This document shows positions 52,652 through 60,196 of a DNA stretch of 64,000 nucleotides, one piece after another. Location of the stretch: assembly GCF_002155695.1 (NCBI RefSeq), contig NZ_MUYJ01000012.1, forward strand, positions 59,780-123,779, read 5' to 3'. The notes under the pieces were generated by a model. The model was not told the DNA's origin and did not search any database. It saw nothing but the letters and a program-made list of their open reading frames with translations. The position numbers were made by a program, and so were the translations under genes. This stretch comes from Erythrobacter tepidarius (GTDB taxonomy: Bacteria; Pseudomonadota; Alphaproteobacteria; Sphingomonadales; Sphingomonadaceae). How positions within the stretch are numbered: position 1 is the first letter of the stretch; each line of letters starts with the position of its first letter.

Positions 52652-53649
52652 TGCTCGACGGCTTCTGGCGCTGGCTGGGAGATCGTATCGACAATGCGCG
52701 GCCCGCATCGGTGCTGCCGGTCGATCCGCCGCAGGTGCAAGAACAGGTCGAAACACCAGCTGAAGTCGAGGATGATCTGCGCCGGCTCATGGGAACCGCG
52801 CTGACCACGCCGACGCCCGAGGCGGTGATGAGCTTCATCGATTTCACCTCGAAGATGAAGCGGCTCGGCCCCTACAACATGATGATGGTCTACACCCAGC
52901 GGCCGGGTGCAAAAGCGGTCGCCTCGCGGAAGGAGTGGGAAGCCGTCGGACAAACGGTTCGGGGCGACGCCATTCCGATCCTGATACTGAAGCCGAAGGG
53001 GCCTATCGCGCAGGTCTTCGAGCTGGCGGATACCGAACCCGCGCGGGAACGTGATCCACGGGTCGATCCACTGGCTACGACTGGAGCATTCGATCCACGC
53101 CGTCTCACTCGTTTGATTGGCCAGCTTCGCCAACCGAACAAGCGCAAGCTGACCGTCGATGTGAGGTTGAGAGACTTCGGCACCAATCTGGCCGGACGGA
53201 TCCATCGTTTTGGAATAATGGGAGACCAGAATGGTGGCGACGTCGAGGCGGCAGATGCTCACGCTTCCATCGAACCGGTAGCGCCATCATTCTATGCGAT
53301 ATCGCTCAATCGTCGCCTGACCCCGGCGGAGCAATTCACCACCTTGCTGCATGAGTTGGGACACCTGTTCTGCGGCCACCTTGGCGCCTTCGATGCGGAT
53401 AACCCCGAAGCTGATGAGTATGGCTGGCCCGATCGCAGAAGCCTGCCGCATGCCGCCAAGGAGATAGAGGCAGAGCTGGTCGCCTGGCATATCGCCGAGC
53501 GCGAAAATTTGGTTGTCGGCTCTCCGATCTATCTGAAATCATACATGGAAAACGCGCCCGAAGCCGTGAAGCAGGTTGATCTCGACCGCGTCGTGCGATC
53601 TATTGCGCGGGTGAGGGCATATCTCGGCGATCCGCCGATAAAGGGGTAG
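52651..53649 (+). CDS. ArdC-like protein with ImmA/IrrE-type metallopeptidase domain
   Basis: A 332-residue protein. The first half, VMSFIDFTSKMKRLGPYNMMMV then EWEAVGQTVRGDAIPILI (about 40-115), looks like the ArdC N-terminal single-strand DNA-binding domain. The second half has a zinc peptidase site LLHELGHLFCGHLG (His-Glu-x-x-His, about residue 234) with a downstream acidic residue in ADEYGWP and AKEIEAELVAWHIAE. ArdC proteins of plasmids protect against restriction, so finding one inside a restriction-like operon is unexpected. The ATG at 52651 overlaps the methylase stop; a GTG one codon earlier is possible. The neighbour downstream begins 11 bases later. Confidence 0.78.
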   Translation: MLDGFWRWLGDRIDNARPASVLPVDPPQVQEQVETPAEVEDDLRRLMGTALTTPTPEAVMSFIDFTSKMKRLGPYNMMMVYTQRPGAKAVASRKEWEAVGQTVRGDAIPILILKPKGPIAQVFELADTEPARERDPRVDPLATTGAFDPRRLTRLIGQLRQPNKRKLTVDVRLRDFGTNLAGRIHRFGIMGDQNGGDVEAADAHASIEPVAPSFYAISLNRRLTPAEQFTTLLHELGHLFCGHLGAFDADNPEADEYGWPDRRSLPHAAKEIEAELVAWHIAERENLVVGSPIYLKSYMENAPEAVKQVDLDRVVRSIARVRAYLGDPPIKG

Positions 53650-53660
53650 GGGGACACAGA

Positions 53661-56348
53661 TTGGAAGAGCTGAAACCGATCGCACGTGAGGCGCTAGATG
53701 CGTTCGAGGCCATTTCGACTGCAGCGACAGCCAAGCTGCGCGATAGGGGGCTAAGCCTCGAAAGTCTAACCGTCGTCAATCATTCAACCGCCGAAAACAT
53801 CGCTCGCGGCATGGCATTGCGTAATGCTGAGCGGATAAGCGATTGTCAGCGCCTTCGCAACGAACCCGCGATCGCCCGCATTGTTGTGCTCGACGAAGAT
53901 AACAATCGGGAAACGATATACATTTCGCCTGTCGGCCGTGTCGACGCGCCCGGTATCGTTTCTTGCAGCTACCTCAGCGCAAAGGGGCGGCTTGCCGCCT
54001 TGCCGGTTGGCATCGACAGGGGCGATTACATCCGCTTACCGAGTGGAGAACGATGGTTTGATGTCATAGAGAAGATGACCTTCAAGCCCGGCCAGTTCGG
54101 CGGAGAGTGGGATTCTCGTCCTGCTGTCGAGTTTCGGGAGAGTAAGGGTCCGCGAACTATCAAGTCGCTGCGAGAGCTGCTTCGCGATGGTGGACTACCC
54201 AGGGACGAGGTCGATGCTCTGGCCCATTGGCTCGCCGAAGAGGAGGGGGCCGATAACATCGTTGAAGGATTGATGCGTGAAACGCTCACGGCGATGCAAC
54301 TGCGGGTGGCGGCGCTATTGGACCAGTTCCAGGACGAAATTCTGCGTCTCCCGGTTGATAGCCAGATCGCCGTGCTTGGGCCGCCGGGAACGGGCAAGAC
54401 AACGACCCTCATCAAGCGCCTTCGAAGAACCGTTGATCTTCAGCACCTTTCCGAAGAGGAGCAGGATCTGGTTGACGGGACAGATGAGGCGGGACTGGAA
54501 CATCCCAACAGCTGGATCATGTTCACTCCGACCGAGTTGCTTCGACTTTACGTGAAGGACGCTCTCGGAAAGGAAGGCGTGCCCGTTCACGACCAGCGGC
54601 TAAAGGTCTGGGACGATTACCGGCGTCAGGTCTGCCGTAATGACCTTGGCATTCTGAGCATCGGAACGCGCTCCGGGATGGTCATCAAGCCGGACCTTCC
54701 TGTGTTTCTGCCTGGCACCCTTCAGAATCAGATCGAATGGTTCGAGGAATTCGACGCTTTCCAGAAGGAGCAGTTCGTCAGTCAGTTGCGCGTCGAAGCA
54801 GAACGGTTGGCGGCAACTGGGGAACCACGCCTTGCGGCGATCGGGCGGCGGGTTGTCGGCATGGTCGAGCGGGGAGCGGACAATCCGCTCCAGATGATCG
54901 GAGAGATCGCCGGAGTGGCCAATGAGCTCCGCAAAGCCGCAAGCGAAATGGGAGACGGCATCCGCAGTGCACTGGAGGCCCCATTGCATGCATTCGCTCG
55001 CGCCGATGCTCGTTTCCTTGACGACCTCGCTGCCTTCGTCACGACATTGACAGCCGAAACCGCGGTCGAGACGGCCGAGGATGTCGAGGATGAGGTTGAT
55101 GAAGACGATGATGATGATGATGAGGCCGCTCGACCCGTTTCTAATCGTAGGCAGACAGTAGATTTTTTCCGTAAAGCGATGCGTGCTCGGGCGATAGGGC
55201 AAGCCACTGGCCGAACCCCCGGTGCGCGAACGCGCAATGCTCGCTTGCTCGCCTTCCTTCGGGAAAGGCGAGCGGAGCTTCCCGATCTCAAAGCTGCGGG
55301 CGAGCGCCTGTTGGTGCAACGCGCTGCGCGAAGGATCGCGAAGGCGCCGACAACATGGCTGTCGGGCTTGCCCTTGCGATACCGGCAGTTTCGCAGGGCC
55401 ATGCGGGCGGCTGGACGATGGTATTCGGAAGCGGCTGTGGGCGGCAGTGACGCCCAACCAGCCGAAATCGATGCCATTATGCTTGCCTCAGTTTCGCATG
55501 CTCGCGCGATGTCGAACGACAAGCTTCTGCAATCGCGATTGGGAGATCGCAGGCCTGCGATACTAGACGCTGTGGCAAGCCTTCGCCGCAACCAAGTCTT
55601 GATCGATGAGGCTACCGATTTTTCACCCCTACAACTCGCGATCATGCGCAATCTGGCGAGTGTGTCGACCGATGCGGTCTTCATCTCCGGAGACTTCAAT
55701 CAGCGCCTGACGACATGGGGCAGTCGTCGCGAAGAAGAGTTACGGTGGGCCGTGCCGGGCATTGATCTGCGCCGCATCTCGATCACGTATCGGCAAAGCC
55801 GCAAACTCGCAGATTTCGCAGTCAGGCTGTCGAGGTTACAGGGGGACGAGGTTTCCGAGCAAGGTCCGGTAGGGCTGGACAACGACGGCTTCGATCCCGC
55901 TTTCGGCCTAGGACTATTATCGATCGAAGACCGAGCCGAGTGGCTTGCGCAGCGTATCGCCGAGATCAATCGTTTGAGTAACGGAGCGATGCCCACGATC
56001 GCAGTGTTGGTCGAGAACGAGAATGAGATAGAAGAGCTGGCGAGCGCACTCGGGAACCGGCTCGAGCACCTAAACATTCAAGCTGTCGCATGTCCGAAGG
56101 GGCTAGTTAAGGGTCAGGAGGCAGACGTTAGGATCTTCGATGTCCAGCACATCAAGGGCTTGGAATTCGAAGCGGTCTTCTTCACGAACGTAGATCGCCT
56201 AGCAGTCGAGCAACCCGAGCTCGTAGATCGCTACATCTACGTCGGTGCAACACGAGCTGCGACTTTTCTCGGTTTGACGGCGGCGAGCGAGAGGCTGCCA
56301 GGAGTGCTTGATCAGCTTCAGGCTGACATGTGTGCGAGCTGGATTTAG
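53661..56348 (+). CDS. SF1 (UvrD/Rep-like) helicase
   Basis: An 895-residue superfamily 1 helicase. Walker A is LGPPGTGKTTTLIKRL (about 240), motif II is LIDEATDFSPLQ (about 650), followed by FISGDFNQRLTTWGS and TYRQSRKLADF. The C-terminal part ends with HIKGLEFEAVFFTNVD and YIYVGATRAATFLGL, a late SF1 motif. An unusual acidic run with eight consecutive acidic residues occurs near residue 490. The N-terminal 230 residues have no known domain. The TTG start at 53661 is the first codon with a ribosome site (GGGGGA) and sits 11 bases after the peptidase stop; no ATG fits better. Confidence 0.82.
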   Translation: MEELKPIAREALDAFEAISTAATAKLRDRGLSLESLTVVNHSTAENIARGMALRNAERISDCQRLRNEPAIARIVVLDEDNNRETIYISPVGRVDAPGIVSCSYLSAKGRLAALPVGIDRGDYIRLPSGERWFDVIEKMTFKPGQFGGEWDSRPAVEFRESKGPRTIKSLRELLRDGGLPRDEVDALAHWLAEEEGADNIVEGLMRETLTAMQLRVAALLDQFQDEILRLPVDSQIAVLGPPGTGKTTTLIKRLRRTVDLQHLSEEEQDLVDGTDEAGLEHPNSWIMFTPTELLRLYVKDALGKEGVPVHDQRLKVWDDYRRQVCRNDLGILSIGTRSGMVIKPDLPVFLPGTLQNQIEWFEEFDAFQKEQFVSQLRVEAERLAATGEPRLAAIGRRVVGMVERGADNPLQMIGEIAGVANELRKAASEMGDGIRSALEAPLHAFARADARFLDDLAAFVTTLTAETAVETAEDVEDEVDEDDDDDDEAARPVSNRRQTVDFFRKAMRARAIGQATGRTPGARTRNARLLAFLRERRAELPDLKAAGERLLVQRAARRIAKAPTTWLSGLPLRYRQFRRAMRAAGRWYSEAAVGGSDAQPAEIDAIMLASVSHARAMSNDKLLQSRLGDRRPAILDAVASLRRNQVLIDEATDFSPLQLAIMRNLASVSTDAVFISGDFNQRLTTWGSRREEELRWAVPGIDLRRISITYRQSRKLADFAVRLSRLQGDEVSEQGPVGLDNDGFDPAFGLGLLSIEDRAEWLAQRIAEINRLSNGAMPTIAVLVENENEIEELASALGNRLEHLNIQAVACPKGLVKGQEADVRIFDVQHIKGLEFEAVFFTNVDRLAVEQPELVDRYIYVGATRAATFLGLTAASERLPGVLDQLQADMCASWI

Positions 56349-56354
56349 ACTACC

Positions 56355-57161
56355 GTGCCGCGAGATGAACGCCTCAGCCTGCGCCATACTACCGCCCATC
56401 CGATCTTCCGGGTCGAGCTGGATCAGGCCGCCTACAATCACGGCTTCCGCAAGGCCAACGGCATCGCCGACGGGTGGCTCTGGTTCAAATCGGACGAGGG
56501 CGTTCCCGGCGAAGTCGCGCTTGCAAGTGGGATCAATTCCGACGGATCACCCTGGTTCTTGGCGGTCGAGCACGCCGGCGTAGCCGCCAAGCTCGCCGAG
56601 GAACTTGCAGGCGCTGCCGTCACCCCGCCGCCCCAACATTTCAAAGGCGCCTTCGCCTTTGCCACGCAGGCCGAACTGCGATCAGCCTTGTCCCGCGCGT
56701 TTCAACTCGCCCGCAGTTTGCCCACTTTTCCGCTCGCGCAATACGAGGCGGAAGTCGCCGGTCTTGGCAACACCGAGGTCGAGCGGATCGTGAAGGAGAG
56801 GGTTGGGCAGGGCTACTTCCGCCGCGCGCTGCTCGACTATTGGGGCGGCCGCTGCCCGCTCACCGGCATCCGCGATGAGGCTTTCTTACGGGCAAGCCAC
56901 ATCGTTCCCTGGGCCGAATGCCGAAGCGACGAGGAGCGCCTCGACGTGTTCAACGGGCTCCTCCTCGCGGTGCATTGGGATGCCGCTTTCGATCGCGGCC
57001 TAGTCAGTTTCGGCGACGATGGCCGGGTGCTTGTAAAGCCTGATTTGAGCGAGCAGGCACTAGCGCTGCTGGCCCCCGAGCTGGTGCCTTCCATCCAGCT
57101 GGACGATGGCCATCGGCGCCAGCTTGCATGGCACCGGCGGCACTTTGATTTCCTGCCATAG
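56355..57161 (+). CDS. HNH endonuclease
   Basis: A 268-residue protein whose C-terminal third is an HNH nuclease: YFRRALLDYWGGRCPLTG, LRASHIVPWAECRSD, DVFNGLLLAVHWDAAFDRGL and the closing helix (about 155-225). The His-Ile-x-Pro-Trp and Asn-Gly-Leu-Leu-Leu-x-x-x-x-Asp-Ala-x-Phe-Asp elements match the HNH_2 type. The N-terminal part (1-140) is unknown and may bind DNA or sense substrate. Start is a GTG at 56355, 6 bases after the helicase stop. It is the last gene of the operon and supplies a nuclease that DISARM proper lacks. Confidence 0.85.
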   Translation: MPRDERLSLRHTTAHPIFRVELDQAAYNHGFRKANGIADGWLWFKSDEGVPGEVALASGINSDGSPWFLAVEHAGVAAKLAEELAGAAVTPPPQHFKGAFAFATQAELRSALSRAFQLARSLPTFPLAQYEAEVAGLGNTEVERIVKERVGQGYFRRALLDYWGGRCPLTGIRDEAFLRASHIVPWAECRSDEERLDVFNGLLLAVHWDAAFDRGLVSFGDDGRVLVKPDLSEQALALLAPELVPSIQLDDGHRRQLAWHRRHFDFLP

Positions 57162-57383
57162 CCCTCCTGTAGGCTGGGCTCAATTGGCACGGCAATGGTC
57201 AGCTCACCGCAATCAATTGCTCGAAGATCATGCCGATAAGATATGCGCTGGCGCTGGCGACAAACGCCACGCTCGCCATCTTATAGTAGGCTCGCGGCGG
57301 GAAATCCTCCCGCTCTTTTGCGTCCTTACGCGCCTGCTGGAGCACATACTCCGTCCGTTCGACTGTCGTGCGCAGCTCCCGGA

Positions 57384-57391
57384 GTTCCACC
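57384..57391. repeat. Left copy of the 8-bp IS66 target-site duplication (right copy 59854-59861)
   Basis: GTTCCACC immediately before the left inverted repeat at 57392; the identical 8 bases follow the right inverted repeat at 59854-59861. Eight bases is the usual duplication size for IS66-family elements. Confidence 0.95.
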
Positions 57392-57404
57392 GTAAGCGCT
57401 GTTC

Positions 57405-58928
57405 TCAGCCCACGTGAGCGTGCGGCAGGAGCTGGTCGATCTGCGATGCGGGGTGACCGTTTGCGAGACTGGTGAGCGTCGCGGTCAGCCACGTGTGCGG
57501 GTTGATGCCGGTGAGCTTGCAGTTCTCGATCAGCGTGGCGATCACCGCCCAGTTGTCACCGCCTTCGTCGGAGCCTGCGAACAGGGCGTTCTTGCGGTTG
57601 AGGGCGAGCGGACGGATAGCCCGCTCGACGGCGTTGTTGTCGAGATCGATGCGACCATCATCGAGGAAGCGGATGAGCCCGTCCCAGCGCGGCAGCGTGT
57701 AGCGGATCGCCTCGCCAAGACGGCTCTTGGCGCTGACCTGCCGGCCGCGTGCTTCGAGGAACCTGTAGAGGTCGTCGATGATCGGGCGGCTGCGCTGGTC
57801 GCGGACGTCGCGACGTTCGTCCGCGGGTAGCCCACGGATCTCGTCCTCGATGGCGTAGAGGGAGGCAATGCGGCGCAGCACGTCGGCTGCCACCGGCGAG
57901 CTCTCGGCCAGCTCGTAGAACTTGCGGCGCACGTGCGCCCAGCAGAACGCGAGGCGGATCTGCTGATGCCGCCGGGCCAGCGCCGCATAGGCGCCATAGC
58001 CGTCGACCTGCAGGATGCCCGCAAAACCGTGCAGATGCGCCTCGGGCCGCTCGGTCTTGCGATCGGCCGCGTAGACATAGGCGACCATGGGCGGGTCACT
58101 GCCGCCCCAAGGTCGGTCATCGCAGGCATAGGCCCAGATCTGGCCGGTCTTCGTTCGCTTGCGCCCCGGCTCGAGCACGGGCGCGGTGGTCTCGTCGGCG
58201 AACAGCCGCTCGGATCGTCGCAATCGCTCGAGGATATGATCGCGCAAGGGGCGCAGATACCAGGCCGCTCTGCCAACCCAGTCTGCAAGGGTGGAGCGAT
58301 CCAGCTGGATGCCCTGCCGGGCATAGATCTGGGCCTGCCGGTAGAGCGGCAGGTGATCGGCATACTTGGATACCAGCACCTGCGCGATCAGCGCTTCGGT
58401 GGGGATGCCGCCTTCGACGATCCGTGCCGGCGCCGGAGCCTGCACGACAGCGTTCTCGCATGAACGACAGCCATAGCGCGGTCGGCGAGTGACCAGCACG
58501 CGGAAGGTGGTGGGGACAACATCGAGGCGTTCGGCCACATCCTCGCCGATCTGGTGGAGCGCACCGCCGCAGCAGGGGCAGGCCTTATCCTCGACATCGA
58601 CGACTTGCTCGATCCGATCGAGATGAGCAGGCAGCGATCCGCGGTTGGTCTTGCGGGGGCGTTCGCACGAAGCCTTGCTTGCCTTGTTCATGGCAAGCTC
58701 GGCCTGCGAGAGTGCGGCCTCAACTTCCTCGAGCGCCAACTCGAACTGGTCAGCATCGAGCTGCTCAGACTTGCGGCCAAAACGATGACGCATCAGCGCA
58801 TCGATGATCGCCTGCAGCCGCTCGTTCTCTGCCCGGAAAACCTTGAGAAGATCCAGCTCGTGGGCCTGTTCGAGGACGAGCGCGCGCAGCGCGTCGACGT
58901 CATCGGGAAGGTCCGCTTCGAGGAGCAT
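57405..58928 (-). CDS. tnpC: IS66 transposase TnpC
   Basis: The 507-residue IS66-family transposase. It has an N-terminal leucine-rich coiled coil (DALRALVLEQAHELDLLK), a zinc-finger segment (CPCCGGALHQIGED), the DDE core with RLFADETTAPV, LQVDGYGAYAAL and the final Glu in NNAVERAIRP, and the C-terminal element GHPASQIDQLLP. All three acidic residues are present, so it should be active. The ATG at 58928 is preferred over a longer frame that starts before the tnpB stop. Confidence 0.95.
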   Translation of the reverse strand: MLLEADLPDDVDALRALVLEQAHELDLLKVFRAENERLQAIIDALMRHRFGRKSEQLDADQFELALEEVEAALSQAELAMNKASKASCERPRKTNRGSLPAHLDRIEQVVDVEDKACPCCGGALHQIGEDVAERLDVVPTTFRVLVTRRPRYGCRSCENAVVQAPAPARIVEGGIPTEALIAQVLVSKYADHLPLYRQAQIYARQGIQLDRSTLADWVGRAAWYLRPLRDHILERLRRSERLFADETTAPVLEPGRKRTKTGQIWAYACDDRPWGGSDPPMVAYVYAADRKTERPEAHLHGFAGILQVDGYGAYAALARRHQQIRLAFCWAHVRRKFYELAESSPVAADVLRRIASLYAIEDEIRGLPADERRDVRDQRSRPIIDDLYRFLEARGRQVSAKSRLGEAIRYTLPRWDGLIRFLDDGRIDLDNNAVERAIRPLALNRKNALFAGSDEGGDNWAVIATLIENCKLTGINPHTWLTATLTSLANGHPASQIDQLLPHAHVG

Positions 58929-58960
58929 GACCGGGAGTGAATCAGTCCGCGCGCACCCCG

Positions 58961-59317
58961 TCAAGCGGCAATCTGGGGCGCGATCGGACGGCGCCCACCA
59001 TGCACGCGGCGCCAGTCCAGACCCTCGAGCAAAGCACCCAGTTGAGCGGCTGTGAGGCGCATCACTCCCTCCTGGATCCGGGGCCATCTAAAGCTGCCTT
59101 GCTCCAGCTTCTTGGCCATCAGGCAAAGGCCTGTTCCGTCCCACCAGATGAGCTTGATCCGGTCTGCGCGCTTGGCGCGGAACACGTAGATGACGCCCGA
59201 ATAGGGCTTGCCGCCATACTCAGCCGCCACCAGCGCCGCGAGCGAGTCCGCTCCCTTCCGAAAATCCACGGGCCGCGTCGCCACCATCACCTTCGCACCG
59301 GGTGCCGGGCCGATCAT
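58961..59317 (-). CDS. tnpB: IS66 accessory protein TnpB
   Basis: A 118-residue IS66 Orf2-like protein with the family core VATRPVDFRKGADSLAALV, GVIYVFRAKRADRIKLIWWDGTGLCL and KLEQGSFRWP. It is required together with TnpA and TnpC for transposition in this family. Its start (ATG 59317) overlaps the tnpA stop by 4 bases. Confidence 0.95.
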   Translation of the reverse strand: MIGPAPGAKVMVATRPVDFRKGADSLAALVAAEYGGKPYSGVIYVFRAKRADRIKLIWWDGTGLCLMAKKLEQGSFRWPRIQEGVMRLTAAQLGALLEGLDWRRVHGGRRPIAPQIAA

Positions 59318-59769
59318 CGCGATCCTCGAAGAGCAGTAATGACGGCGGCGATCGTATCGGCATCAGCACTGCTGCCGATCCTGACCAGTGCGTCGCCAAT
59401 CTCCAGCTCGATCGTGCTAGCCTTGGAACTTCTGCGGCGCGATGCCGGCTTGCTCGACACGGCCGGAGGTAACGGCTCTTGCTTCTCGACCACCGCAGGC
59501 ACGAACATCGGAGCCTCGCGAGACCGGACTGGCAGCGCGATACCGCGCTCCTCCATCTCCTTGCGCAGCAAGCGGCGCCACGTGAAAAGCTGGGATGCCG
59601 ACATGCCATGGCGGCGTGCCACCGCGCTCACACTCTCCTTGCCCGAATAGCTCTCCGCAACGATCGAGGCCTTCACCTCGGGCGGCCAGTCCCGGCGCTT
59701 GCCGACACCGGTGAAGACCTCAAAGCGCCGCACACCGCTGCTACCAGCATCATCACATGACATCGTCAT
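59314..59769 (-). CDS. tnpA: IS66 accessory protein TnpA
   Basis: A 151-residue IS66 Orf1-like protein. An N-terminal helix-turn-helix (WPPEVKASIVAES, VSAVARRHGMSASQLFTWRR) resembles the InsN/transposase-8 DNA-binding domain, followed by a Pro/Ala linker and a small C-terminal domain (TIELEIGDALVRIGSSADA). The ATG at 59769 gives the shortest complete form; one more is at 59763. Confidence 0.9.
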   Translation of the reverse strand: MTMSCDDAGSSGVRRFEVFTGVGKRRDWPPEVKASIVAESYSGKESVSAVARRHGMSASQLFTWRRLLRKEMEERGIALPVRSREAPMFVPAVVEKQEPLPPAVSSKPASRRRSSKASTIELEIGDALVRIGSSADADTIAAVITALRGSR

Positions 59770-59905
59770 AGCACCAGCGCCCCTCGACAATCAGGGCGAG
59801 GACACTCGGCGCTCCGCATCACCCGCGCAAGGTGGGCTCAGGACATCGCTTACGTTCCACCTGAAGCAGATAGGCATTGACCTGACCCCCGCTGGCTCCC
59901 GCCAT

Positions 59906-60196
59906 TTGATGTAGAGTCTGCGCCACGCTGCACTGCTACCCATCGTCCGACCAAGTGGGTCTGGAGTTTTCCGCCTTGCTCAGATCCGGTGGGCTGGTTT
60001 CACCGCCAGAGTTTGCCAGCGTGATCGGAGGGATATTCCCCATCGCGCTATGCGGATGTAAGCAAATCGCTTACGTTCCATTCGCTCATGGCGAAATCGT
60101 AACTAGGCTTGAAACCACGTTTCTTTGCACTGCATTACCCGATTTCTTTAACCCGTCCTAGAACCACTCCTTAGGATCCCTAACGGAGTGCAAGGA
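59906..60196. other. 291-base intergenic region holding a second IS66-end-like sequence
   Basis: No gene I trust. ATCGCTTACGTTCCA at 60066-60080 is identical over 15 bases to 59845-59859, which spans the right IS66 end and the start of the target duplication. It follows GTAAGCAA at 60058-60065, giving a small palindrome (GTAAGC, 5-base loop, GCTTAC). A 68-residue open frame at 59955-60161 resembles no family and is left out. Confidence 0.5.

Larger units (their letters stand above)
57392..59853 (-). mobile_element. Complete IS66-family insertion sequence
   Basis: A 2462-base element with terminal inverted repeats that begin GTAAGCG and match at 19 of the first 22 positions (57392-57413 and complement of 59832-59853). 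It carries the standard tnpA, tnpB and tnpC genes, all on the minus strand and all intact. The exact 8-bp duplication shows a recent, undisturbed insertion. It interrupts a small membrane-protein gene and lies between the defense operon and the mobilization genes. Confidence 0.97.
57199..59905 (-). pseudogene. Small membrane protein gene split by the IS66 element
   Basis: On the minus strand the ATG at 59903-59905 opens MAGASGGQVNAYLLQV, then the reading frame meets the IS element. Removing 57392-59853 plus one copy of the 8-bp target duplication rejoins the frame to LRELRTTVERTEYVLQQA and on to the stop at 57199. The rebuilt protein is about 80 residues: a helical N-terminus, a KDAKERED stretch and one membrane segment (SVAFVASASAYLIGMIF). 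An upstream GTG could add six residues. The gene is on the opposite strand to the defense operon and its function is unknown. An open frame at 57199-57492 that runs into the IS end is not its true start. Confidence 0.8.

Noticed and set aside
57199..57492. 97-residue gene beginning inside the IS element
   Set aside because: Its N-terminal third comes from the IS66 left end; the real gene continues on the far side of the element, as the target duplication proves.
59955..60161. 68-residue frame between the IS element and the mobilization genes
   Set aside because: No ribosome site, no recognisable domain, and it overlaps the IS66-like palindrome.
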